Origin: a virus
IMG/VR virus record: IMGVR_UViG_3300021594_000097
Location: 1-64,000 of that record
Reading direction: 5' to 3' (one strand)
DNA: 64,000 nt
The translations under genes and the position numbers were made by a program. The notes beneath the pieces are model-generated. The model searched no databases. It had not been told where the DNA came from and saw only the letters and a program-made list of their open reading frames with translations. Below are positions 1 through 8,633 of the stretch, one piece after another (positions within the stretch are counted from its first letter, which is position 1; each line of letters begins with the position of its first letter).

Positions 1-609
1 TATAGTTTCTGGACCACCATTCCATCCTGGGCCACCACCACCTGATCCACCGCCACTAGTTGGTTGACTACCTGGGGGATAATGACATCCTCGGCCACCG
101 CCTGTTGCTACAATTGATACTGGAGTACCGCCGCCAAATGTGCTAGGATTACCTGAAGTACCATCATTTGCACTATGACTTGAACAGCCATTGCCACCTG
201 TTCCAACAACTGCGGGATACGCAGTTCCAGCAACTACAGGAACTCCGCTAACATAGATATAGCCGCCTGCGCCGCCTCCACCTGAAATACTGTGGCCTCC
301 GCCACCGCCTGCAATTGTTAGTACTTCTACAACACCGTCTTTGGTTGGTGTAAATTGTTGTGTTCCAGAAGTAAATGTGTGAATTCTATATCCTGCTGCG
401 GTAGTGATTGCTCCGCCTGTACTAGCATTACCTACTGTTGACTCTTCTACACGTACCCAAGCACTACCATTCCAATATTCATTAGATGCAATATCTGTAT
501 TGTATCTTATCATACCAACCGTTGGACTACCTGGTCGCTGTGCGTTTGTTCCGCTAGGAAGTCTGATAAACCCAGTATCGTTTACAGTAAGATTTTTTAA
601 TGTTGCCAT
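1..609 (-). CDS. Glycine-rich tail adhesin/fibre protein (C-terminus beyond window)
   Basis: The frame opens with ATG at 609 and stays open to the window edge, so only the first 203 residues are visible. Residues 1-55 form a module (LPSGTNAQRPGSPTVG, then MIRYN, then WNGSAWVRV) that recurs in the other tail proteins of this window. From about residue 90 the sequence becomes very glycine-rich (AGGGGG, GGGGAGGY, GGGSGGGG), the pattern of phage tail-tip adhesins that end in a polyglycine-helix receptor-binding domain. The ATG overlaps the stop of the upstream gene as TAATG, suggesting coupled translation. Assignment to virion tail or fibre is inferred from composition and neighbours; the receptor is unknown. 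Confidence 0.7.
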   Translation of the reverse strand, partial: MATLKNLTVNDTGFIRLPSGTNAQRPGSPTVGMIRYNTDIASNEYWNGSAWVRVEESTVGNASTGGAITTAAGYRIHTFTSGTQQFTPTKDGVVEVLTIAGGGGGHSISGGGGAGGYIYVSGVPVVAGTAYPAVVGTGGNGCSSHSANDGTSGNPSTFGGGTPVSIVATGGGRGCHYPPGSQPTSGGGSGGGGPGWNGGPETI

Positions 610-1463
610 TACTTAGCTGCCCTTAATTCATTAATTTCTTGTTTTAAAGTTTTAATAGATTCAATTAGATAAGCTGTTAATTTAGTATATTTAATACCTA
701 TAGTGTTACCTAGGTCATCTTTAGTAACTAAGTCTGGTAACACTTCATCTGTCCATTCAGCAATCAACCCTGCTTCGTGTTCTTTATTATCAATACGATC
801 GTAAGTTACGCCACTTAGTTTTAAAATGCTGTCTAGTGCATTCTCAATTGGCAAAATATTTTCTTTTAATGTTATACTAGAAGTTTCAACAATGCCTGCC
901 GCAGTTAATTGACCACCAACACCTACTCCACCTGTAACTACTAATGCTCCGTTTGTAACAGCATTTGATACTGTACTTGCTGTTACACGCATCTCTGTTG
1001 AACTCAATACTCCTGTACTTGGCACAAAAGTTAGTTTAGTACTGCTTACAGATACTGTTGACACTGTTCCTGTAGTAGCAGTAGTAATTGCTGGATAATA
1101 TACTGCTGTGTCAGCTGCTTGGTTAGCCACACTAACGAATGGAGCAACCCAACTCAAATCTCCGCTTGCGTTACTTCTTAATACTGTATTATCAACGGCT
1201 GCGGCTGGAAACGTATAAGTTACGTTAGCACTAACAGTTGCGGGTGCCCTAAGTGCTACAAAATTGCTAGAGTCAGCATCGGCTAATCTTAAACTATTTT
1301 GAGCATTAATCTGCATAGAACTAACAGACTGCACAATGCCAGAGCCATTTGGTTCTAACAATACATTAGCATTAGACACTACAGATTGAATACTATTATT
1401 AACGGTAGTTAGGCTACCTAGCACTGCTCGACCTACTTTACCTGATGTGATTTTTCTAGACAT
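609..1463 (-). CDS. Tail-fibre protein with C-terminal S74 intramolecular chaperone domain
   Basis: 284 aa. Residues 1-190 are a serine/threonine/valine-rich beta fibre, including a LLEPNGSG copy of the repeat seen in the giant fibres. Residues 195-284 match the peptidase S74 chaperone domain of endosialidases and T5-type fibres: LKENI, the EAGLIAEW segment, IKYTKLTAYLIESIK and a terminal helix. In S74 proteins this domain trimerises the fibre and then cuts itself off before a Ser of an S-D-x-x-L-K motif. Here the motif reads S-S-I-T-L-K: the Ser195/Lys200 spacing is kept but the Asp is Ser. Start supported by AAGGA about 8 nt upstream. Last two bases of the stop form the next ATG. Confidence 0.8.
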   Translation of the reverse strand: MSRKITSGKVGRAVLGSLTTVNNSIQSVVSNANVLLEPNGSGIVQSVSSMQINAQNSLRLADADSSNFVALRAPATVSANVTYTFPAAAVDNTVLRSNASGDLSWVAPFVSVANQAADTAVYYPAITTATTGTVSTVSVSSTKLTFVPSTGVLSSTEMRVTASTVSNAVTNGALVVTGGVGVGGQLTAAGIVETSSITLKENILPIENALDSILKLSGVTYDRIDNKEHEAGLIAEWTDEVLPDLVTKDDLGNTIGIKYTKLTAYLIESIKTLKQEINELRAAK

Positions 1464-1482
1464 AATCTATTTCCTTGGATTT

Positions 1483-1803
1483 TTATACTGTTGATGTTTC
1501 TATTCCGTAGACAACAACATCAGTGTTTGCTTGCGTTGAATAGGCATAAATTGTCCTACCATTTTGTATTACAACACCGCCACGTTCTAATACTCCACCT
1601 GGTAAAACTTCTGCATTATATTCAATGTAGTTACCTGGTGCTGGTATATTAGTATTAACTGCTAATGCTATTCGCTCTTTAATTGCTGTTGCATTTTTAT
1701 TACATATGCTTATAGTTACCACACTAAATGTATCTGCGGGCGGGCCGTATATACTTGTGTAGGTTGTTGCTGCCAGGGCAGCATTTGCTAAAATTCCGTT
1801 CAT
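1483..1803 (-). CDS. Small tail structural protein, paralogue family copy 1
   Basis: 106 aa, all-beta in appearance, ending in a hydrophobic strand (DVVVYGIETSTV). It shares layout and spacing with the proteins at 14898-15227 and 27381-27737: an N-terminal strand, a central IxxxNxxxxxxxx segment, an LPGG/LPAG turn near residue 68, and a closing VxVYxxE strand. All three sit just before or after giant fibre genes. A fibre-attachment, collar or cap role is inferred only. Start chosen at 1803 because GGAG lies about 9 nt upstream. The gene fits tightly between its neighbours (16- and 19-nt gaps), consistent with one operon. Confidence 0.65.
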   Translation of the reverse strand: MNGILANAALAATTYTSIYGPPADTFSVVTISICNKNATAIKERIALAVNTNIPAPGNYIEYNAEVLPGGVLERGGVVIQNGRTIYAYSTQANTDVVVYGIETSTV

Positions 1804-1819
1804 GTTATTTGTTCTCCAA

Positions 1820-4800
1820 TTATCTTAAGAAATAGTTATATGCTAGAGGTAATCCTAAAACTGTGCCGTTAAACACTACATTACCTTTTATATTTATCGG
1901 AGCGCCGCTTACAGTTGTAATTGTATTGGCACCAACAAATATGTCACCTGCTGTTACTGAGTTTACATTCAATGAAGCGCCGCCGCCACCGATCTGTGCT
2001 TCAATGTACGCTTTAACAGCTCGTTGAGTTGGCACAATATTATCTGAGTTAGCAGTAAAGAATGGATCTGTACTAAATTCAGTAATACTTGCTGAGTTAC
2101 CACCTAGTGTAACTTCACCTAAACTTAACTCTTGTAGTCCTGCAATATTAAATGCATCAGCATTAAGTGTTGCAACACCTGTACTCTGCTCAATACTAAA
2201 CAAATCGCCAACTCGGAAATTACCGTCTTGGTCAGTAGCTGTGAAGAATACTCGTCCACCATTTGAATCAACTGTTTCGTTAGCTTGAATAGGTTGTTGT
2301 AAAGGAGTGTTTGGATAATTTGTAGTATTAAATCCGCCAGTACCAATATCTAAGAAATCGTGACCAGTTAATCGAACTTGCGAGAATCTAATACGTAGTT
2401 CTACTGCTTCGTTGTTAGCTAATCGAGTACCTACTGGAATAGCAGGACTTACTTGTAAAAATCCTGTGTACGATCCTGGACTAGTTCCTAAGAAACTAAC
2501 AGTATTAACTAATTTAAAGAACTGTCCAGGTAAACTATCAAACACTATGTTTGATCCTGATACTGGCTGCTGTGTTAGTCTCTTCACAGCAATAAATGTA
2601 CCGTCCTGTATAAAGTCTGCACTACCGTTAGAATTTTGACTATCAATTTCTGCACTTGCAGTAATGAACCCAGTTCCTCTGTTAACAAATGTAGGATTAG
2701 CTATTGCTCCGCTATTTAATCTTGCTTCTACTACTACATCGTCAATATTGTTAGGATCAGTGACTGTAATAGTTGGTGCACCGCTGGTATAGCCAGAGCC
2801 TGGTTCAATTAGTCGTATTTCAAATATCTGTTCGTTACTAACGCCAGCTCTACCTCGAGCTCTAGCTCCAATTCTTGCATCAAGGCCTGCTGTTGTAGTA
2901 CCTGAACCAATTAGTACAAATTTGCCCGTTCTAGCTGGATTACCAAATGCTACAGCAAAATATCCTGTGTTTGGTAAGCTGGTAACTGCTGTCCATACAA
3001 TTCCATCTTCTGAATGGTATAATGCTGTTGTTGTAGTTGTTACAACAAATACACCTTGTCCGTATGCAATGTTGTTTGTAGTTATGCTTCCTGCAATAGT
3101 TACAGCACTACTCCAAGTAATACCATCTAAACTGTATGAGCAAGTGCCGTCACTAGCTAGAGCAACAAATCTACCATTACCCCAAGTAATATCATTCCAA
3201 GTTTTGTTTGGTAGTCCTGAACCTGCTGTCCAAGCAATGCCGTCAGTGCTATATACACTATTAGTAGTACCGCTCTTAATAGCTACAAACAATCCCTTTC
3301 CGTATGCAATAGGAAGATATCCAAGTGCTGGTAGAGCATTTGTTGTTAATGACCAGGTTGCGCCGCCGTTGTCTGAATATGCTACATCTCTGTAACCTTC
3401 TGCGATTACAACAAATCTACCAATGTTGCTTGTAACTTGTCCAAATGCAACATTTGTTTGATAGCCAGCACCCGTTGGTATTGTACTAGTGCTCCATACA
3501 TCACCGTCATTTGAATATGCTGCTGTTGTACCTGCTGTAACAATCACAACACTTTGTTTAAATGTACTTGATCCATCGTTAATTAGTCCGCTAGCAATAT
3601 TTTTGTATGAACTAGCACTAGCAGGTAATACCTCTGCACTCCAAGTTACACCATCTATACTCTTTTGAGCACCAGTACCGCTGTTAGGTATTGCAAGGAA
3701 TAAACCTTTTCGTGCAAGACCTGTAAAGTCGTAGTTGACTACTGCTCCTGTTACACTATTGATACTAGTAATAATTACTGTAATATCGTTGGCAGGGCTT
3801 GCGCCACCAACAGATGTGCCTGCAATAGTAATTGTATTACCTCTAACATAATTAGATCCTGCACTGTTAGTTGTTAGGTAGTATCTTTCGCCGTTACGTG
3901 TAATGTTGAAAGTTAATCCTGTACCGGCGCCGCCTGTAGTTGTAACGGCTGTATATTGTGCAGAAGTTTCAAAATAATGCGCATTTGCATAATTACTACT
4001 GCTAATAGTTGTAGCTGTTGTTGTCTTAGGAGGAGCTGTAAAAGAAATAGCTGGTTCAATCAAATAAGTTGACGAACTGTTAGGTGCTACAATGGTTGTG
4101 CCTGGAATAACATGATCCCATCCAGCTGCACCGTTACTTTCTCTTATTACCTCTGCTTCTTTAGAACCAGCATCGTAAGTGCTTATTATACCATAGTTAC
4201 CAATACCTGCGCCGCCTATGATATACACTTTCATTCCAACATAAGCTGTACTTAAAGCACCATCAGTTGCTGATAAAAATACACTAGTTGTTGTTCCGCT
4301 CTGTGCAACGTTACTTACTCGAACATAGCCACTTCCACCTAGCGGTGCAGGTGTAGCTGGCGGAATAACTGTTTCTAAATCAACTTTAACATTTATAACA
4401 GCATTGTCGCGGAACTCGTCAGCTACAACTACATCCCCAGTTCCAGCACCAAAAATATCAATTACAGCTTCAGTATAATCGTTACCTGCATGGTTAAATT
4501 CAAATCCTAGTAGCTGATTGTTATCAGTGAATACATTGCTAATTGTAGCACTATATTGGGTTTGATTATCAACTACTGCTGTTACAGGAGTTTCGTCAGG
4601 GTCAACACCTTCTGCTACAGATCCAAAGTCACCGTAGGAGTTGTTGCCGTTGGTTGCACGAATTCTGCCACCAGTTTCTGCTAGGTAGCCAATATGAGAG
4701 TAGTATGTAAATACAGATACAAGTTCTGCTCTACCGTTATTAGTAATCCATGCACCAATACCGTCTGAAATAACCTGAGTAAAGTCGTTGGATGTTATAG

Positions 4801-7800
4801 AATCGTTGCCGCCGTTATGCAGATTACCGTCAACTTTTTGTCCGATAGCCGCATTACCAAATGTTGTTAGACCCTGTACATACGGTGATCGTGTTATGAT
4901 CCATGTAGTAAAGTCGTCTGGTCCCCAGCCTGGATCTAAGCTAGCGTAAGCACCAGCTGTCACCCGACTTGTACCAAATTCGTTTGGTGGTGTTAAATCT
5001 CCATTTAATCCGTTTAATGTACAATCTCTTAAGCCAGTTGCATCGCGTAAGTAGAACATGTCTTCTTCTCTACTGCCTCGTACTGCGTTAGCATAATAAC
5101 GAGATACATAGCGAGATTTGTAGTTGCCTGGATATTTTAGATCATACTTTAGTGCATCAATGTATAGTCCAACATCGCGTAAGCACAACTCTACATCATA
5201 TGTATATCCTGGATAAGTTTGTGCTACATATGCTGCAACTTCTGCTACAATAAAGTTTCTATTACGCTCAAGCTGTAGTCTTGCGTATTCTCTATTTTGA
5301 TTTTCAGTTTGACATACACTACCTTCGCTAGATCCGCCAAATATGATTTGATCTACAATTCTGTAGCTTTCTGTTAATCTTGCCTCAGCTGTAGCATTAC
5401 TCATTAATCCTAATGCTGTGTTTCTAGCTACTGTTAAACTGTTACGAGTAGCTTCTTTGATTCTATCATCTCTATCAAATAATTCTGAAGATGTTAATCT
5501 TAAGTATGCGTGTGCTGCTTTTAATGTTTGATAATTGCTATTAAACATAAAGTCAAAAGCTACTGCCTTAGCAACGATTGCCGCGTCTCTACGAGCCTTT
5601 GTAACACTGTAATCAACATCTGAATAATTTGTAGCTAGGTATGCTTCTACAGCATCTTGTATAGCGTCAAACCCGCTGGCACTGATTGCAGTATAGTCAC
5701 TAATTAGTGCTGTTGTAGTATTAACGCCATTTGCTGGTGTAGGATCAACTAGTGTTACAGTTGTACCTACTGCACTTGGTCCAACATCTAATATTTCTAT
5801 AATGTCTTCAACATTATTAGCAATCTGTGTTATACTTCCAACATTACCTGTAAGCGTTTGTGTTACTAACGTTTGTCTAGGACTAACAACAGTAGTATTG
5901 CCTGCTATGCTTTGTAACGTAGTTTTTAAAAAATTTAAAGAATTAATAGTTGCAGTTTTAATACTTGCTGGAATTTGAGGCTGTGTATTATCATCACCGT
6001 CCCAATAAGCTAATCCTGCTGCAACACTTAATGCATTTCCGCCATAGGTCAAATCATAGACTAATGCATCAATTATATATCGTGCATCTCTGCGAGTTTT
6101 AGTTTTGCCGTAACGTAGCGCAGGATATTCTTCTGCTAGGTATGCAATAACTTCTGCTATTGCAAAATCTATATTAGTGCGAATATTTTGTCTTGCATTT
6201 AACAAACTAGTACTATAACCAGTTGGGTTTGTTAAGTATGCGCTGTGCATAGTATCTAACAGATAATCTGCACGATACTTCATTACTTTAACTAAGTCGT
6301 ATACAGCATCGCTTTCGGCTTGAATCGCCAACGGCCATTCTTGACTTTGTAATTCGTTGTTACCTACGGTAGGTGTTACTGTGACACCTTTGACTACGTT
6401 AGACACTACATCGGCAATTCTATCAAATGTAGCGATTGTATATACTGAATCACCTGCTGGTACTGTAGATCCTTGAGCAATAATTTGTGTAGAACGAAGT
6501 TCGTCACCTTGTACACAAGTATAAGCTGGCACAATTATTGGTAGAGTTTCAAAATGCTTACCAGTAGATACTTTTATTAGACTAAAAGAAACTTCTCTAG
6601 CTGGTATTGAATTCACATTGCCTGTGCTTATTGCTGTAATAATAATATTAGCTAATTCTGTTATTCTAGTAAGTGCGCCTTGTTCAATGCGTAAGTTAAC
6701 ATTGAAATATTGATCTACGATAGCTACTGAATCATCTACAACATTTTGATAAATTACAGTTGGTGCTTCATTTGCAAGTACGGCTTGTATTAATACTAGC
6801 ATGCGGTTGTATGCAGCCACGCTTTGTAGTCTTTCGCTTGCTAAATCTCCGTACGGGCCAGTTCCGTTATTTTCTGCGGCTGTTGAGAACGGACCGTCTG
6901 CAAGTGCATTAAGGAATGTTTGTGCAGCGGCTCTAGTTTTTAAATTGCCACCGTGGCCTAGATCATGTAAAATTTTATCAAGAACAATTCCAACATCGCG
7001 TTCGCATTTTAAAGTATCGTACTCAAAATTTTCCCAGATGCTACCTATTGTAGCACTTGCAACTTGATCTCTAATCCAAGCAGTTATTTCTTTCTGTATA
7101 AACACTCGGTTTGAGTCAAGCATAAATTGTGCTCGTTGATTCTTAATTCCCTGTTCAACTTGTTCACATGCATAGCGAATAGTTTTAAATGGTCTATCAA
7201 CACTTCCACCGTAGATAGGATACTCTCCGTCTACACCGTGTTCAGCAACATAGTACACATCTTCAACACTGCTTAAAAATTCCCAGTTAGGTAAATTATT
7301 TGCACTAACTGTTAGTACTTGTCCATTTTCACCAATTGGTAATCTTGCTGGTGCTGAACCTGTAAAATAAACTAAGTCGCCAATTTCTGCTAGTACACTT
7401 TGTTCAGTGCCAACTGCTATAATATTCCAATATTGACTACTGTTTACTAGATCTGGTCTACTACCTGGATCACCGCCAAAAGTAGATCCGTCGTCGCCTT
7501 CTGATATATGTCCTTGTATACAAATGTATGAGTTATCACCAAATCGAACAACGTCACCTTCGTAGTACTCTTGGTCGTCTAACCATACATTGCGCCATCT
7601 AAATCCGCTGTTAATCTGTTTCCAATATTCTGCATCAGGTGGTTGTTGTGCAGTTGTATGATCTTTAACGCACACATAAGTGAATCCGCCAAGACGAATA
7701 ACTTCGCCTACTTTATAATGTTGGTTAGCACTGTCTTCGTTCCAGTCGCCAATGAAACGAAACCCTTCAGTGAACAAGTCCCAGTCGTCATTGACGCTGG

Positions 7801-8590
7801 TTGGAATGACTGCTAAATTAGTTGATCTGCTTATGTACTGATTTCCGCCGTAGCGAATAACATCACCGTCTTGATATTTTACAAATGGGCTCCAATCATT
7901 TTCATATTGGAAGCCTTCTACAAATTTAGACCAATTAGCGTTATCAGTACCAAAGTCTGCAGATGCAGTATGTGCTACTGTACTAATCCAAACTCCTGCA
8001 CCGTAACGAACTAAATCGTTAACTTTGTATCGGATTCCTGAAGTCCAAGTTCCTTTAAACTCAATTCCTTGATTAAAATAATCCCACTTGTCTTGATTAG
8101 CTTCTAATCCCAAAGAAGCTGTAGCGGCAGACGTATGCAATTCATTACACACATAAGTAGTTCCGCCGTATTTAACAAAATCATTTACACGATAACGAGT
8201 GCTTGGAGTCCAAGCACCTTTCCAGTCTAGTCCTTCAGCAAAAGCATCCCAGTTAGCAATATCGGCTTCGAGACCGGCATTAACATCAGCTGTAGATGTA
8301 TGAACAGTATTTGCAATGTATAGTCTAGCACCATATTTAACTATGTCATCAAACACATAACTTGTGCTAGTAGTCCAATCGCCTTTCCATATTTGGCCAT
8401 CGCTGAGCAAGTTCCATTTTGGTGGAACAAGATTAAAGTCTGAGAAAAAGTTGGGTTGACTAGTGTGTCCAATAACGCAAATATATATTTTTCCACCAAA
8501 TGCAATTACGTCATCTTGGTAATACACCGTAGATGGTGTCCACACGTTTTTCCAAACAAATCTGATTCTACCTAGTTTAAATTCTGCCAT
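1820..8590 (-). CDS. Giant tail-fibre protein (VrlC-type) with carbohydrate-binding-like repeats and an Asp-box propeller
   Basis: 2256 aa. Residues about 8-395 hold seven repeats of about 50-60 residues with pattern W...Y..GD.V.Y.G..Y.C...H, like type-3 chitin-binding/CBM5-12 modules. A helical stretch (about 450-1080) follows, then a beta-helix-like block (LVSVFTYYSHIGYLAETGG) shared with the 1957-aa neighbour. Residues about 1620-1900 contain repeated S.DG..W (Asp-box/BNR) motifs, a probable beta-propeller. The C-terminus has GHDFLDIGTGGFN, FTATDQDGNFRVGDLF and VPTQRAVKAYIEAQIGG. A late promoter (8609-8616) and GGAG ribosome site precede the ATG. Large proteins of this kind lie after gp23 in marine T4-like phages; function is probably host attachment. 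Confidence 0.75.
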   Translation of the reverse strand: MAEFKLGRIRFVWKNVWTPSTVYYQDDVIAFGGKIYICVIGHTSQPNFFSDFNLVPPKWNLLSDGQIWKGDWTTSTSYVFDDIVKYGARLYIANTVHTSTADVNAGLEADIANWDAFAEGLDWKGAWTPSTRYRVNDFVKYGGTTYVCNELHTSAATASLGLEANQDKWDYFNQGIEFKGTWTSGIRYKVNDLVRYGAGVWISTVAHTASADFGTDNANWSKFVEGFQYENDWSPFVKYQDGDVIRYGGNQYISRSTNLAVIPTSVNDDWDLFTEGFRFIGDWNEDSANQHYKVGEVIRLGGFTYVCVKDHTTAQQPPDAEYWKQINSGFRWRNVWLDDQEYYEGDVVRFGDNSYICIQGHISEGDDGSTFGGDPGSRPDLVNSSQYWNIIAVGTEQSVLAEIGDLVYFTGSAPARLPIGENGQVLTVSANNLPNWEFLSSVEDVYYVAEHGVDGEYPIYGGSVDRPFKTIRYACEQVEQGIKNQRAQFMLDSNRVFIQKEITAWIRDQVASATIGSIWENFEYDTLKCERDVGIVLDKILHDLGHGGNLKTRAAAQTFLNALADGPFSTAAENNGTGPYGDLASERLQSVAAYNRMLVLIQAVLANEAPTVIYQNVVDDSVAIVDQYFNVNLRIEQGALTRITELANIIITAISTGNVNSIPAREVSFSLIKVSTGKHFETLPIIVPAYTCVQGDELRSTQIIAQGSTVPAGDSVYTIATFDRIADVVSNVVKGVTVTPTVGNNELQSQEWPLAIQAESDAVYDLVKVMKYRADYLLDTMHSAYLTNPTGYSTSLLNARQNIRTNIDFAIAEVIAYLAEEYPALRYGKTKTRRDARYIIDALVYDLTYGGNALSVAAGLAYWDGDDNTQPQIPASIKTATINSLNFLKTTLQSIAGNTTVVSPRQTLVTQTLTGNVGSITQIANNVEDIIEILDVGPSAVGTTVTLVDPTPANGVNTTTALISDYTAISASGFDAIQDAVEAYLATNYSDVDYSVTKARRDAAIVAKAVAFDFMFNSNYQTLKAAHAYLRLTSSELFDRDDRIKEATRNSLTVARNTALGLMSNATAEARLTESYRIVDQIIFGGSSEGSVCQTENQNREYARLQLERNRNFIVAEVAAYVAQTYPGYTYDVELCLRDVGLYIDALKYDLKYPGNYKSRYVSRYYANAVRGSREEDMFYLRDATGLRDCTLNGLNGDLTPPNEFGTSRVTAGAYASLDPGWGPDDFTTWIITRSPYVQGLTTFGNAAIGQKVDGNLHNGGNDSITSNDFTQVISDGIGAWITNNGRAELVSVFTYYSHIGYLAETGGRIRATNGNNSYGDFGSVAEGVDPDETPVTAVVDNQTQYSATISNVFTDNNQLLGFEFNHAGNDYTEAVIDIFGAGTGDVVVADEFRDNAVINVKVDLETVIPPATPAPLGGSGYVRVSNVAQSGTTTSVFLSATDGALSTAYVGMKVYIIGGAGIGNYGIISTYDAGSKEAEVIRESNGAAGWDHVIPGTTIVAPNSSSTYLIEPAISFTAPPKTTTATTISSSNYANAHYFETSAQYTAVTTTGGAGTGLTFNITRNGERYYLTTNSAGSNYVRGNTITIAGTSVGGASPANDITVIITSINSVTGAVVNYDFTGLARKGLFLAIPNSGTGAQKSIDGVTWSAEVLPASASSYKNIASGLINDGSSTFKQSVVIVTAGTTAAYSNDGDVWSTSTIPTGAGYQTNVAFGQVTSNIGRFVVIAEGYRDVAYSDNGGATWSLTTNALPALGYLPIAYGKGLFVAIKSGTTNSVYSTDGIAWTAGSGLPNKTWNDITWGNGRFVALASDGTCSYSLDGITWSSAVTIAGSITTNNIAYGQGVFVVTTTTTALYHSEDGIVWTAVTSLPNTGYFAVAFGNPARTGKFVLIGSGTTTAGLDARIGARARGRAGVSNEQIFEIRLIEPGSGYTSGAPTITVTDPNNIDDVVVEARLNSGAIANPTFVNRGTGFITASAEIDSQNSNGSADFIQDGTFIAVKRLTQQPVSGSNIVFDSLPGQFFKLVNTVSFLGTSPGSYTGFLQVSPAIPVGTRLANNEAVELRIRFSQVRLTGHDFLDIGTGGFNTTNYPNTPLQQPIQANETVDSNGGRVFFTATDQDGNFRVGDLFSIEQSTGVATLNADAFNIAGLQELSLGEVTLGGNSASITEFSTDPFFTANSDNIVPTQRAVKAYIEAQIGGGGASLNVNSVTAGDIFVGANTITTVSGAPINIKGNVVFNGTVLGLPLAYNYFLR
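7405..8563 (-). repeat. Seven-fold W/Y/G repeat region of the 2256-aa fibre
   Basis: Encodes seven consecutive modules, each starting near a Trp (VWTPSTVYY, DWTTSTSYV, AWTPSTRYR, TWTSGIRYK, DWSPFVKYQ, then two more diverged copies) and containing GD/ND-V-YGG-Y-HT. Copies are diverged at DNA level but the amino-acid pattern is obvious. Boundaries are approximate. Confidence 0.75.
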
Positions 8591-8608
8591 TTTTTAACTC
8601 CGCTCGTA

Positions 8609-8616
8609 TATTTATC
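8609..8616 (-). promoter_or_regulatory. T4-type late promoter for the 2256-aa fibre gene
   Basis: GATAAATA on the minus strand, 7 of 8 matches to the T4 late consensus TATAAATA, 18 nt before the start codon at 8590. Expected to be read by host polymerase carrying gp55. Confidence 0.6.
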
Positions 8617-8633
8617 ATAAGATGTATCATTAA

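Noticed and set aside
1885-1900. TATTTAT string inside the 2256-aa gene as a late promoter
   Set aside because: Inside coding sequence near the 3' end; the next gene is already coupled in the operon and no independent need or spacing supports it.
2922-3395. Plus-strand 157-aa ORF inside the 2256-aa fibre
   Set aside because: Antisense shadow in a repetitive propeller region; no promoter or ribosome site.
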